Assembly (NCBI RefSeq): GCF_000715505.1
Contig: NZ_JHEH01000017.1
Span: 1 to 64,000, forward strand
Direction of reading: 5' to 3'
Origin: Thioclava dalianensis
GTDB lineage: Bacteria > Pseudomonadota > Alphaproteobacteria > Rhodobacterales > Rhodobacteraceae
Length of the DNA stretch: 64,000 nt
This document shows positions 9,180-18,080 of the stretch, piece after piece. The notes under the pieces are model-generated. The model saw only the letters and a list, made by a program, of their open reading frames with translations. It was not told the origin of the DNA and did no database searches. The first letter of the stretch is position 1, and every line of letters begins with the position of its first letter. Both the position numbers and the translations under genes were made by a program.

Positions 9180-9321
9180 AACCTGCCCCTCTCGAAGGTG
9201 TTATGGGCTCAAGATAGACAGCGTGCCGGGTGGTTGAAAGGGGCCGCAGCCCCGGGAGGCGCGCGAAACGAGGCCGCGATGGGGATTGCAGCCCCCATAT
9301 CGACCGCGCTATTGGCAGCTT

Positions 9322-10089
9322 ATGCCCAGATATGCGTTCCAGATCGAATATGATGGCGGGCCCTTTTCGGGATGGCAGCGCCAGACAGACCACCCCTCCG
9401 TGCAGGGTGCCATCGAGGCTGCGCTGGCGCGGCTTGAGCCGGGGCCGCATACAATCGCGGCTGCCGGGCGCACGGATGCGGGTGTGCATGCGACCGCGCA
9501 GGTGGCCCATGTCGATCTGCAAAAATCTTGGGATCCGTTCCGGCTGACAGAGGCCATCAACCACCACCTGCGTCCGCATCCCGTGGCGATTCTCGCCTGT
9601 GCGGAAGTGCCCGAGGATTTTCATGCGCGGTTCTCGGCAGGCGAGCGGCGCTATCTGTTCCGGCTGGTCCAGCGGCGTGCGCCGATGACCTTCTCGCGCG
9701 GGCAGGTCTGGCAGGTGCGCAATCCGCTCGATATCGATGCGATGCGCGCGGGCGCGGCTCATCTGATCGGGCATCATGACTTCACGACGTTTCGCTCGAC
9801 CCTGTGTCAGGCGAAATCGCCGTTGAAAACGCTCGACGAGATCACCATCTCGGAGCAGGAGATCCCGGGCGGTGTGGAATATCACTTCCGGCTGCGCGCA
9901 CGCTCGTTCCTGCACAATCAGGTGCGCTCGATTGTCGGGACTTTGGAACGTGTGGGGGCGGGATCATGGTCGCCCGAGCGGGTCGGATCGGCGCTGGAGG
10001 CCCGCGACCGCGCAGCTTGCGGTCCGGTCTGTCCGCCGCAGGGGCTCTATCTGGCCGGGGTCGGCTATCCGGAGGATCCCTTCGCCTGA
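9322..10089 (+). CDS. truA: tRNA pseudouridine synthase A
   Basis: A 255-residue enzyme that makes pseudouridine at positions 38-40 of tRNA anticodon stems. It begins [19 protein letters not shown]. The catalytic aspartate is in [11 protein letters not shown] (about residue 54) and the RNA-binding [14 protein letters not shown] segment follows. HHDFTTFRS, then [16 protein letters not shown], completes the second half. The length is standard. ATG 9322 is chosen because upstream codons ([12 protein letters not shown]) are not conserved. It converges on the CapD-like gene with a 17-base gap. Confidence 0.95.
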   Translation: MPRYAFQIEYDGGPFSGWQRQTDHPSVQGAIEAALARLEPGPHTIAAAGRTDAGVHATAQVAHVDLQKSWDPFRLTEAINHHLRPHPVAILACAEVPEDFHARFSAGERRYLFRLVQRRAPMTFSRGQVWQVRNPLDIDAMRAGAAHLIGHHDFTTFRSTLCQAKSPLKTLDEITISEQEIPGGVEYHFRLRARSFLHNQVRSIVGTLERVGAGSWSPERVGSALEARDRAACGPVCPPQGLYLAGVGYPEDPFA

Positions 10090-10106
10090 GCGGCGCTAGG
10101 GGCGGA

Positions 10107-12023
10107 TCACTCGGCGGGGTGATTGGCCGCGTTGCGCTCTTGGATCACCTGCATCTGAAGGCTCTCCGGGGCATGGCTTTGCGGCTGATATTCCGGGATC
10201 GCGCGGCCAAGGATCGCCAGCATCTCGGCCTGATCGTCGCGGTCCACCGCCTCGCGCAGATCGCGCAGCATCGCGGCGGTTTGCAGTTCCGAGAGCTGAT
10301 CTTCGCGCACCCGGATGATCTTGCGATGCGAGGTGCTGCCTGCGCCTTTGCGCACCATCAGCTCTTCATGCAGCTTCTCACCGGGGCGCAGCCCGGTGGT
10401 GACAATCTCGATATCGCCTTCGGGATGGTCCGCGTCGCGGACCAGAAAGCCGCGCGCCTCGATCATCCGGCGCGCCAGATCGCGCACCAGCATCGGCTTG
10501 CCCATATCGAGCACATAGACCTCGCCGCCTTCAGCGAAACTGCCCGCGAGCAGCACCAGACGGGCGGCTTCCTGAATCGTCATGAAATAGCGGGTCACGC
10601 GGGGATCGGTAAGTGTAACCGGGCCACCACGGCGGATCTGCTCTTCGAAGAGCGGCACCACCGAGCCCGAGGAGCCCAGCACATTGCCAAAGCGCACGAT
10701 GGAGAAGATCGTGTGCTCTGCCCGGCTTGCGAGGTCCTGCACGATCAGCTCGGCCAGTCGCTTCGACGCGCCCATCACAGAGCCCGGACGCACCGCCTTA
10801 TCCGACGAGACCAGCACGAAGCGGGCCACGCCTGCGTCCCGCGCCGCACGGGCAAGGACCTGCGTCGAGTAGACGTTGTTTTGCAGCCCTGAGCGCAGGT
10901 TCAGCTCGACCAGCGGGACGTGCTTATAGGCGGCCGCATGCATCACGACATCGACCGAATGGTTGGCGAAAATCCCCTCGACCAGCACCGGATCGGCAGC
11001 CGATCCGAGCATCGGGATCACCTCGATGCCGTAGGGCTCAGCCAACACGCGCAATTCCTCGTTGGCGGCGTAAAGCGCCAATTCCGACAGCTCCAGCAAG
11101 ATCAGCCGCGCGGGACGGCAGGACAGCACCTGACGGCACAGTTCCAGCCCGATCGAGCCGCCTGCCCCGGACACCAGTACCGTGTTATCCGCATAGGCCA
11201 CGCAGCTCGTTTGCAGCGTCTGATACAGCTCGTCGCGCTCCATCAGATGGCCCGAGGTCACCGGCTCCAGCCGCGAGACAAGGCCGTTATCGTCGATCAG
11301 CTGGGCGAAAGCGGGCAGCGTCTGGACCGAGATGCCCAGCGCCTCGAACTGGCGCGACAGCACCGCGCGGCGCGCATCGGGCAGATCTGGATCGGCGAGG
11401 ATCACGCGGTTGATATTGTAGCGTTCGCCAAGCCGGTCGGCCTGAAACACCGGGTAGACCTTGAGCCCGTTGACCTGCGAGCCACGCAGCGCGGGATTGT
11501 CGTCGATGAAGGCATAGACCATGACATTGGGCCGATCCATCATCTCGCGCGAAAGCTTGATCCCGGTATGGCCCGCTCCAAAGATCGCAACCCGCGACAC
11601 GATGCGCGAGCGGCGATAGAGCACGCCCAGCAGCCGCAGGAGGCCGCGCCGCAATACAATATAGGACAGGAAGTAAAGCAGACCGAAGAAGACGGGGGCC
11701 GCAGCACCGACATTGTAGCCGATCGCGCGATCAAGCAGCCATCCCATACCCGACAGGCAGACGGTAAGGATCAGCGCGCGGCTGACCCCGTCGCTGTCGA
11801 AATGCTTGAGCTGGATCCGGTTGAGGCCAAGCGCCACCGACATGATCGCCGCGGTCAACATCAAGAAAGGCAACAACTGCAAGCCGCTTGCCATCATGGC
11901 GGGATCGTAACGCAGAAGCAGCACGCTCGTGACCCAGCCCACGACGGGCACAAGAAACACGTCGATCATCAGAAGAAAGAAGTTCTTCTGATCCCGGGAA
12001 AGCGTCATGTAGCGTTTAAACAT
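10107..12023 (-). CDS. Membrane nucleotide-sugar 4,6-dehydratase (CapD/FlaA1/PglF family)
   Basis: A 638-residue polysaccharide-biosynthesis protein. Four hydrophobic helices lie at about 15-36, 50-68, 84-98 and 108-125. A first Rossmann-like domain (VAIFGAGHTGIKL, 145-157) and the catalytic SDR domain follow, with SGAGGSIGLELCRQ (285-298), HAAAYKHVP (362-370), SSDKAV (406-411) and MGASKR (417-422). The Met/Lys pair in place of the usual Tyr-x3-Lys is the family hallmark. It should act on a UDP-GlcNAc-type sugar at the membrane to start a modified glycan. Downstream of a phosphoglycosyltransferase and an epimerase on the same strand, but 121 bases away, so it may have its own promoter. Confidence 0.9.
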   Translation of the reverse strand: MFKRYMTLSRDQKNFFLLMIDVFLVPVVGWVTSVLLLRYDPAMMASGLQLLPFLMLTAAIMSVALGLNRIQLKHFDSDGVSRALILTVCLSGMGWLLDRAIGYNVGAAAPVFFGLLYFLSYIVLRRGLLRLLGVLYRRSRIVSRVAIFGAGHTGIKLSREMMDRPNVMVYAFIDDNPALRGSQVNGLKVYPVFQADRLGERYNINRVILADPDLPDARRAVLSRQFEALGISVQTLPAFAQLIDDNGLVSRLEPVTSGHLMERDELYQTLQTSCVAYADNTVLVSGAGGSIGLELCRQVLSCRPARLILLELSELALYAANEELRVLAEPYGIEVIPMLGSAADPVLVEGIFANHSVDVVMHAAAYKHVPLVELNLRSGLQNNVYSTQVLARAARDAGVARFVLVSSDKAVRPGSVMGASKRLAELIVQDLASRAEHTIFSIVRFGNVLGSSGSVVPLFEEQIRRGGPVTLTDPRVTRYFMTIQEAARLVLLAGSFAEGGEVYVLDMGKPMLVRDLARRMIEARGFLVRDADHPEGDIEIVTTGLRPGEKLHEELMVRKGAGSTSHRKIIRVREDQLSELQTAAMLRDLREAVDRDDQAEMLAILGRAIPEYQPQSHAPESLQMQVIQERNAANHPAE

Positions 12024-12144
12024 CAGCGGTGAGGCTCGCGATGACAGTCCTAAAGCATGGGGTATATCGATATGGGCGAAGTAATACCAAAAGAGAGAAG
12101 CAATTGGAGGAAAATTTCTTAAGACCGTCGCATCTGAGCGACGC

Positions 12145-12762
12145 TCAGCGGAAGACGCCCTTGAATGTCCGCCAAATCAGCACGAGATCGAAACAAACTG
12201 AAACATGTTTTTGATACATCAGATCCAGTTTGGCCTTGGCCGGGATGCAGCGCTCGCAATAGGCCCGGTCCACCTCTTCGGCGTTGTTACAGCGGTTGAG
12301 GATCCAGTCTTCGTGACCATGAAAATATAGCGATGCCAGACCTGTGACCCCCGGCGGCGTGCGCAAGACCTCCGCATAGACCTCGGGAAAGCGCTCGACA
12401 TATTCGCGCAGCGGCGGGCGCGGCCCGACGAAACTGATATCGCCGCGATAGATATTCCAGATCTGCGGCAACTCATCCGCGCGGGTTCTGCGCATGATTC
12501 CGCCCATCCGGGTGATCCGCTGGATTTTATGCCCGCCGGACACGCCCGAATCACCTGAGGCGACCTCCATCGTGCGGAATTTCAGCAGCCGAAAGCTGCG
12601 ATCGGGCGTCTTCATCCGCTCGGCGGCATAGAAATAAGGCCGTTTTTCGAACAAGATCACCGTGACCATCGTGAACAGGAACAGCACGGCAATCAGCGGC
12701 GTCAGCAAGACCGCCAGCACCAGATCAAGGGCGCGTTTTGCCAAGCGTTGCGAGCGTGTCAT
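12145..12762 (-). CDS. PglC-type initiating phosphoglycosyltransferase
   Basis: A 205-residue monotopic sugar transferase that links a sugar phosphate to undecaprenyl phosphate. The single N-terminal membrane segment (about 12-36) is the re-entrant helix, followed by FRLLKFRTME. The catalytic Asp-Glu pair is D96-E97 in RRTRADELPQIWN, followed by GDISFVGPRPPL. It is the short catalytic form, without the extra WcaJ-type helices. The start overlaps the stop of the epimerase gene by four bases, so both are coupled. With the CapD-like dehydratase it forms a small set able to make and load a modified sugar on the lipid carrier; further glycosyltransferases are not in this window. Confidence 0.9.
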   Translation of the reverse strand: MTRSQRLAKRALDLVLAVLLTPLIAVLFLFTMVTVILFEKRPYFYAAERMKTPDRSFRLLKFRTMEVASGDSGVSGGHKIQRITRMGGIMRRTRADELPQIWNIYRGDISFVGPRPPLREYVERFPEVYAEVLRTPPGVTGLASLYFHGHEDWILNRCNNAEEVDRAYCERCIPAKAKLDLMYQKHVSVCFDLVLIWRTFKGVFR

Positions 12763-13634
12763 TGGATCTCCTGTTTCACGCGCTGCATATCCTCGACCAT
12801 GGCCTGCGCGTCAAGCGGGGCGGGCGCTACAAGGCCCAAATTGACCGCGCGCGTGACATCCAGCTCCACATGCGCAATGGCCGTGGGCGGGGCGGGCTGC
12901 GCAGACCAGCTCTCGCCCGCAGCTGATAGCAGCTCGTCCATGCCCACAGCGCCGGGCTGCGCGAGATTGAGACATGCGGGCAGCGTCTCGGGCTGCGCGA
13001 CGGCGAGACAGGCGAGATGCGCGACCGCATCGGCCAGCGCGCTCGGACCGATATAGCTGCGCCGGGGCGCGGAGCCATCGGTGAAGACATGCAGCTTGCG
13101 CCCCTCGGGCGGGGCGGGCGCACCCAGCAGTGCATCGGCCCCCGCGACATTGCCGATCCGCAGCGCACAGCCCCGCGCCATCCCCTCCAGCACGGCCTCC
13201 ACCGCCAGTTTCGAGCGCCCGTAATCATTGAGCGGCGCGCAGGGCGCGGTCTCGGACAAAAGCCCCGCACCGCGCCCATAGACGGCAGCGCTCGAGGCCA
13301 TGATCAGCGGCACGCCTGCCCTGAGCGCCTGCGCGCGCGCAGCCCGGGCCAGCGCGACGTTGATCTCAAGCGCCGCGGGCGGGCCGTTGATGCGCCCTGC
13401 GAGAAACAGCACCGCATCGGATTGCGCACAGGCCCGGGCAAAGGCCTCTGGTGCCTCCAGCGGATCAAAGATCGGCCCGCCAAGCCCCAAATCGCGACGG
13501 GCCTGCCAGATCGGCGTCACGGGCGGGCCCTCCGGTGCACGCGCCCAAGCGGCGGCGATCAACCGCCCCAGCCGCCCGCTGCCCCCCACGATCAAAAGGC
13601 GCGGATGACTTGAGGACAGGGATGGGCTTGGCAT
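12759..13634 (-). CDS. NAD(P)-dependent nucleotide-sugar epimerase/dehydratase (extended SDR)
   Basis: A 291-residue Rossmann protein. The nucleotide loop GGSGRLGRL is near residue 17, the catalytic serine region SSAAVYG is in mid-protein, and YGRSK is the Tyr-x3-Lys pair. It is shorter than GalE (about 330), and the C-terminal substrate part is poor in family motifs, so the sugar cannot be predicted. ATG 13634 (MPSPSLSSSHPRLLIVGG) is preferred over an upstream in-frame start because the Rossmann strand begins soon after it. It is first in the run epimerase-PGT-dehydratase and divergent from the aminotransferase gene. Confidence 0.8.
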   Translation of the reverse strand: MPSPSLSSSHPRLLIVGGSGRLGRLIAAAWARAPEGPPVTPIWQARRDLGLGGPIFDPLEAPEAFARACAQSDAVLFLAGRINGPPAALEINVALARAARAQALRAGVPLIMASSAAVYGRGAGLLSETAPCAPLNDYGRSKLAVEAVLEGMARGCALRIGNVAGADALLGAPAPPEGRKLHVFTDGSAPRRSYIGPSALADAVAHLACLAVAQPETLPACLNLAQPGAVGMDELLSAAGESWSAQPAPPTAIAHVELDVTRAVNLGLVAPAPLDAQAMVEDMQRVKQEIQ

Positions 13635-13828
13635 GTGAAGGGCTCCGGCTCTGGCGCGGCAAGGTCGCGCGAACAAAGGCCGTTAGAGCATTCCGCCAAT
13701 CCTCGCGCAACGTCATGTCTCGCGCCGCGCGCGCCCTCAGGCATCTCTCCGGTTGATACCGATACAATCGGCTGACTGGACACGGCCTGCGCGCGGTGGT
13801 TCTCTCCGCCCAGATTTGGAGGCGACCG

Positions 13829-14695
13829 ATGGCATTTGGCACAAATATCCGCACATGGTTCGAAGGCGAGTGGCACGAGGGCGACATTCCCGTCATGCGC
13901 GCAGCCGATCACGGGCTTTGGCAGGGCAGCTCTGTCTTTGATGGCGCGCGGCTGTTCGACGGGCTGGTGCCCGATCTCGATCTGCACTGCGCGCGGGTCA
14001 ACCGCTCGGCGGATGCGCTGATGATCACGCCGACGCTTGAACCCCAGACGATTGTCGAAATCGCCCGCGAGGGTCTGCGCAAATATCCCAAGGGGGCGGC
14101 CGTCTATGTCCGCCCGATGTATTGGGCCGTGGCGGGCTCGGATCTGGGCGTGGCCCCGATGCGCGGCGAGACCCGGTTCGCGCTGTGCCTCGAAGAGGTT
14201 GCGATGCCCGATCCCGAAGCGGCCACGACGCTGACCACCACGCAATTCCGCCGCCCCGTGCTGGCCGATAACGTCTGTAACGCCAAGGCCGGGTGCCTCT
14301 ATCCCAACAATGCCCGGATGCTGGTCGAGGCGCAGGCCAAGGGGTTCGGCAATGCACTGGTGCAGGATGCTCAGGGCAATGTCGCCGAAAGCGCCACGGC
14401 CAATATCTTCATGGCGCGCGATGGCGAGATCTTCACCCCGATCGCCAATGGCACCTTTCTGGCCGGGATCACCCGCGCCCGCCATATCGCGAACCTGCGG
14501 AGCGCCGGGTTCAAGGTGCATGAGGCGGTGCTTACGCTGGCCGATTTCCACGCCGCCGACGAGGTCTTCCTGTCGGGCAACTTTGCCAAGGTCACCCCGG
14601 TCGCGGCCTTTGAGGATACGCGCTTCGAGATCGGTCCCATCACCCGCGCCGCGCGCGAAAGCTACTGGGACTGGGCGCTTGGGGCCCCGCTTTGA
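13829..14695 (+). CDS. ilvE: Branched-chain amino acid aminotransferase (class IV, PLP)
   Basis: A 288-residue fold-type IV transaminase. The PLP lysine is probably K153 in NVCNAKAGCLYPN, and EsaTANIF (E187-F194) is the usual phosphate/cofactor loop. The N-terminus FEGEWHEGDIPVMRAADHGLW is typical of alphaproteobacterial BCAT. It interconverts Leu, Ile and Val with their 2-oxo acids in the cytoplasm. The specificity is inferred from overall similarity, and a D-amino-acid or lyase activity cannot be excluded from sequence alone. ATG 13829 follows GGAGG by six bases. A UspA-like gene follows 65 bases later. Confidence 0.85.
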   Translation: MAFGTNIRTWFEGEWHEGDIPVMRAADHGLWQGSSVFDGARLFDGLVPDLDLHCARVNRSADALMITPTLEPQTIVEIAREGLRKYPKGAAVYVRPMYWAVAGSDLGVAPMRGETRFALCLEEVAMPDPEAATTLTTTQFRRPVLADNVCNAKAGCLYPNNARMLVEAQAKGFGNALVQDAQGNVAESATANIFMARDGEIFTPIANGTFLAGITRARHIANLRSAGFKVHEAVLTLADFHAADEVFLSGNFAKVTPVAAFEDTRFEIGPITRAARESYWDWALGAPL

Positions 14696-14760
14696 GCGAG
14701 GTTGCCAAAGCGTCCGACACGCGCGATGATCCCGCGACAGGCGCAGGCCACGGAGGCAAG

Positions 14761-15216
14761 ATGCGGAAGTTTCTGGTTGTCCTCGATGACACGCGCGAGT
14801 GTCTCAACGCGATGCGGTTCGCGGCGATGCGCGCCAGCCATACCGGCGGCGGCGTGATGATTTTGTCGGTCATTCCGCCCGACGAGTATCAGCACTGGAT
14901 CGGCGTGGCCGAGATCATGCGCGACGAGGCCCGCGAGCGGATCGAGGCGCATTTCGAAGTCTTTGCCAAATGGATGCGCGACCGTCAGGGCGTCGAGCCC
15001 GAGTTGCTGATCCGGGAGGGCGAGCCTGCCGCCGAGATCCTCAACGTGATCCAGGAGAACACCGATATCGGCGTGCTGGTGCTCGGGGCCGGGACCGGAA
15101 AGGGCGGCCCGGGGCCGCTGGTGAGCCAGATGACGAAACAGGCGGGCTCCCTGCCCTGCCCGCTGACCGTGGTGCCCGGCGAGATGTCGAAGGAAAAGCT
15201 CGAGCAGATCACCTGA
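14761..15216 (+). CDS. Universal stress protein (UspA domain)
   Basis: A 151-residue single UspA domain. The first strand is MRKFLVVLDDT, and near the end GAGTGKGGPGPLVSQMTKQ is the ATP-binding glycine loop, followed by CPLTVVPGE. Usp proteins are small cytoplasmic dimers made in stress and often bind ATP; a substrate is not known. ATG 14761 stands right after a strong GGAGGCAAG, so I use it. The frame also opens at a TTG inside the aminotransferase stop (14692), which would add a Gly/Asp-rich stretch of 23 residues. Confidence 0.85.
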   Translation: MRKFLVVLDDTRECLNAMRFAAMRASHTGGGVMILSVIPPDEYQHWIGVAEIMRDEARERIEAHFEVFAKWMRDRQGVEPELLIREGEPAAEILNVIQENTDIGVLVLGAGTGKGGPGPLVSQMTKQAGSLPCPLTVVPGEMSKEKLEQIT

Positions 15217-15303
15217 GCCCGCACGGATCTGTGTCCTGCCCCCGCTATACTTGATTCATTCGCTCGGAAGGCGCATATGAAACGCAAGCCAAGGAGGCAC
15301 GCG

Positions 15304-15864
15304 ATGTTTATTCAGACCGAGACAACCCCGAACCCCGCGACGCTCAAGTTCCTGCCGGGCCAGACCGTGCTCGAGATGGGCACCGCAGATTTTCCGACGC
15401 CTGAGTCGGCTGTGAAATCGCCACTCGCCGCACGGGTCTTTGCCGTGCCGGGCGTGACCGGCGTGTTTTTCGGCTCGGATTTCGTGACCGTCACCAAGGA
15501 AGACGCCACTTCGTGGGACCATGCGAAACCCGCGATCCTCGGCGCGATCATGGAGCATTTCCAGTCCGGCGCCCCGGTAATCGAGGGCGAGGCAGCCCCC
15601 TCGGGCCATGCCGAGCATGACGGCGAGGACGGCGCGATCGTCCACCAGATCAAAGAGCTGCTCGATACCCGGGTGCGCCCGGCGGTAGCTCAGGATGGTG
15701 GCGATATCACGTTCCACGGCTTTGAACGCGGCGTGGTTTATCTGCATATGCAAGGCGCCTGCGCGGGCTGCCCCAGCTCGACCCTGACGCTCAAGATGGG
15801 CATCGAGAACCTGCTGCGCCACTACATCCCCGAAGTCACCGAGGTGCGTCCGGTCAATGCCTGA
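15304..15864 (+). CDS. NifU-like Fe-S cluster carrier (Nfu)
   Basis: A 186-residue two-domain Nfu protein. The N-terminal Nfu_N domain begins MFIQTETTPNPATLKFLPG. The C-terminal domain carries VAQDGGDITF and the cluster-binding CAGC pair (C153 and C156). It receives Fe-S clusters and passes them to client enzymes. The usual Rhodobacterales arrangement Nfu-tsaB-rimI is present, with the tsaB start inside the last codons of this gene (8-base overlap). AAGGAGG lies 7 bases before ATG 15304; an ATG 27 bases earlier has no such site. Confidence 0.93.
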   Translation: MFIQTETTPNPATLKFLPGQTVLEMGTADFPTPESAVKSPLAARVFAVPGVTGVFFGSDFVTVTKEDATSWDHAKPAILGAIMEHFQSGAPVIEGEAAPSGHAEHDGEDGAIVHQIKELLDTRVRPAVAQDGGDITFHGFERGVVYLHMQGACAGCPSSTLTLKMGIENLLRHYIPEVTEVRPVNA

Positions 15865-16510
15865 CGCGCTGATCCTCGGCTTCGACACATCGGCCTCGCA
15901 TTGCGGGGCCGCTTTGTTGTCGGGCGACCGCTGCATCGCGGCCCGCCACGAAGAGATGAGCCGGGGACAGGCAGAGCGGTTGATGCCGATGCTCGAAGAG
16001 GTGCTAGCCGAGGCCGGGATCGGCTGGCGCGATCTGGCACGGATCGGCGTGGGCATCGGACCGGGTAATTTTACCGGCGTGCGGATCGCGGTTTCGGCGG
16101 CGCGCGGGCTGGCGCTCAGCCTTGGGATTCCGGCAATTGGCGTGTCGGTCCTCGATGCGCTGAGCGCGGATAGCAGTGGCCCGGTGCTTGCGGCCAGTGC
16201 CGCGCCGCGCGGGCGGGCCTATCTGCAGGGCTACCGGATGGCCGCGCCCGTGACGCTGGAGCTATGTGCGCTGGACGCGCTCGATCCCGATTGGGCCGAG
16301 CCGGACCTGACCTGCATCGGGTCCGCAGCCGCAGAGGTGGCGCAGGTGCTCGGGGCGAAGGTGGCCCCTGCCGCCCATGCCCCCGCCGAAGCCGTCGCCC
16401 GGATCGCCGCGCTCCGCGAGGTGGTGCCCGGCACGCGCCCGGCCCCGCTCTACCTGCGGGCCGCCGATGCCGCGCCGCCCTCGGACCCGCCGCCGGTGAT
16501 CCTCGACTGA
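15857..16510 (+). CDS. tsaB: tRNA threonylcarbamoyladenosine biosynthesis protein TsaB
   Basis: A 217-residue member of the ASKHA fold that forms the TsaB-TsaD heterodimer required to make the t6A base next to tRNA anticodons. It starts LILGFDTSASHCGAALL, and GVGIGPGNFTGVRIAVSAARGLAL is the conserved nucleotide-region loop. The second lobe is degenerate, as is normal for TsaB. It overlaps nfu by eight bases, and its TGA shares one base with the rimI start (TGATG), so the three genes are translated in series. Confidence 0.92.
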   Translation: MPDALILGFDTSASHCGAALLSGDRCIAARHEEMSRGQAERLMPMLEEVLAEAGIGWRDLARIGVGIGPGNFTGVRIAVSAARGLALSLGIPAIGVSVLDALSADSSGPVLAASAAPRGRAYLQGYRMAAPVTLELCALDALDPDWAEPDLTCIGSAAAEVAQVLGAKVAPAAHAPAEAVARIAALREVVPGTRPAPLYLRAADAAPPSDPPPVILD

Positions 16511-16935
16511 TGGGCCCCGAAGACCTTTCCCGGCTGCATGCCGCCTGTTTCACGACGCCGCGCCCGTGGAGCGCTGCGGAATTTGCCGATTTTCTGGCGC
16601 AGGATGGTGTGTTCTTGGTGCAGGAGCCGGGCGGGTTTCTGCTGGGCCGGGTGATCGTGGATGAGGCCGAGCTGCTCACGCTGGCCGTCGATCCCGCGCA
16701 GCGCCGCCGCGGCATCGCGCGCCGCCTGATGGCGCAATTCGTCGCGCAGTGCCAAACCCGCAATGTTTGCTCGGCCTTCCTGGAAGTCTCCGAGACCAAT
16801 GCCGCGGCGCGCGCGCTTTACGTCGCGACGGGATGGCAAGAATCGGGGCGTCGCCGCGCCTATTACCGCACGCCCGAAGGGGTGCCGCAGGATGCTGTTG
16901 TCATGGGACTGCCTCTGGGATCGGCGGCGGGCTGA
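16510..16935 (+). CDS. rimI: Ribosomal-protein-alanine N-acetyltransferase RimI-like
   Basis: A 141-residue GNAT acetyltransferase. ELLTLAVDPAQRRRGIARRLM holds the acetyl-CoA pyrophosphate loop (R-R-R-G-I-A), and EVSETNAAARALYVATGW with RRRAYYR is the RimI-type end. Its E. coli counterpart acetylates the N-terminus of S18, and this genomic partnership with tsaB is common. Start ATG 16510 overlaps the tsaB stop by one base. The whole domain fits, although the N-terminal strands are short. Confidence 0.88.
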   Translation: MGPEDLSRLHAACFTTPRPWSAAEFADFLAQDGVFLVQEPGGFLLGRVIVDEAELLTLAVDPAQRRRGIARRLMAQFVAQCQTRNVCSAFLEVSETNAAARALYVATGWQESGRRRAYYRTPEGVPQDAVVMGLPLGSAAG

Positions 16936-17090
16936 CCAATCAATCAAATTTGTAGCCCTCCCTTGCGTCAGTTAGTGATTGTCGCTTGACCCTCATGGCA
17001 AGCTCTGCCCAAATCCGTAGGTCCGCGCGCCATGACGAAGGCCGCGCTAAACAGGCCAACCGAATAGGCCGTAATGACTGGGAGTGATCC

Positions 17091-18080
17091 ATGACCTTAT
17101 TCAAACAGTTCCTCGGCGCCGCCGCCACGCTCGCGCTGAGCGCTGGTGCTGCACTCGCCGAACCCGCCGTGATCTATGACCTTGGTGGCAAATACGACAA
17201 GAGCTTCAACGAGGCGGCTTACAACGGCGCGAAACGCTGGGCCGAAGAAACCGGCGGGAAGTACAAGGAACTGGAGATGCAATCGGAGGCCCAGCGTGAG
17301 CAAGCGTTGCGCAAGCTGGCTGAATCCGGTGCCAACCCGATCGTGATGACGGGCTTTGCCTTTGGCGACACGCTCAATCAGGTCGCCCCCGACTACCCGG
17401 ACACGAAATTCGCGATCATCGATATGGTCGTCGATCAGCCCAACGTGGAATCGATCGTCTTCAAGGAAGAGCAAGGCTCCTACCTTGTCGGCCTGATGGC
17501 GGGCATGGCCTCGAAAACCGGCACCGTGGGCTTCGTCGGCGGTATGGATATCCCGCTGATCCGCAAGTTCGCCTGCGGCTATGTACAGGGCGTGAAAGCG
17601 GCCAACCCGGACGCCAAGGTCATCGAGAACATGACCGGCACCACCCCGGCTGCTTGGAATGACCCGGTGAAGGGCGGCGAGATCGCCAAGGCCCAGATCA
17701 GCCAAGGCGCGGATGTGATCTACGCAGCCGCCGGCGGCACCGGTATCGGCGTTCTGCAGGCCGCAACCGATGGCGGCGCTCTGGGGATCGGTGTCGATTC
17801 CAACCAGAACTACCTGCATCCGGGCAAGATCCTGACCTCGATGCTCAAGCGCGTCGACACGGCTGTCGATGAGGCGTTTAAGGCCGGGCCGGACCTCAAG
17901 CCGGGCATCAAAGTCATGGGCCTGTCCGATGATGGCGTGGGCGTTGCGCTCGACGACAATAACAAGTCGCTCGTGACCCCGGCGATGCTGAAAGCCGTGG
18001 ATCAAGCCAAGGCCGACATCATTTCGGGCAAGATCAAAGTGCACGACTACATGTCGGATGACAGCTGCCCGGTCGAGTAA
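17091..18080 (+). CDS. BMP-family periplasmic nucleoside-binding protein of an ABC importer
   Basis: A 329-residue substrate-binding protein with a signal peptide (MTLFKQFLGAAATLALSAGA, cleavage after AALA near residue 23). The mature part starts EPAVIYDLGGKYDKSFNEAAYNG, a typical BmpA/PnrA opening, and has GFVGGMDIPLIRKFACGYVQG and the ligand loop VIYAAAGGTGIGVLQAA. BMP proteins of this group bind purine nucleosides; the purine nucleoside phosphorylase at the end of the operon supports that. GGGAG stands before ATG 17091. The 155 bases upstream hold no clear riboswitch, as far as I can see. Confidence 0.92.
   Translation: MTLFKQFLGAAATLALSAGAALAEPAVIYDLGGKYDKSFNEAAYNGAKRWAEETGGKYKELEMQSEAQREQALRKLAESGANPIVMTGFAFGDTLNQVAPDYPDTKFAIIDMVVDQPNVESIVFKEEQGSYLVGLMAGMASKTGTVGFVGGMDIPLIRKFACGYVQGVKAANPDAKVIENMTGTTPAAWNDPVKGGEIAKAQISQGADVIYAAAGGTGIGVLQAATDGGALGIGVDSNQNYLHPGKILTSMLKRVDTAVDEAFKAGPDLKPGIKVMGLSDDGVGVALDDNNKSLVTPAMLKAVDQAKADIISGKIKVHDYMSDDSCPVE

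Noticed and set aside
7824-9353. A 509-codon open frame antisense to ycjX, and similar long frames against xseA, the helicase and rnr
   Set aside because: They mirror real genes in a GC-rich genome, show no domain, and have Arg/His/Gly-rich composition typical of shadow frames.
13713-13754. A 13-codon ORF before the aminotransferase, as a possible leader peptide
   Set aside because: It has no run of Leu, Ile or Val codons and no attenuator hairpins, so it does not look like an ilv leader.
16936-17090. A purine or xanthine riboswitch before the nucleoside importer
   Set aside because: I could not find the three-stem purine aptamer or an NMT1-like core; a covariance search would be needed to decide.
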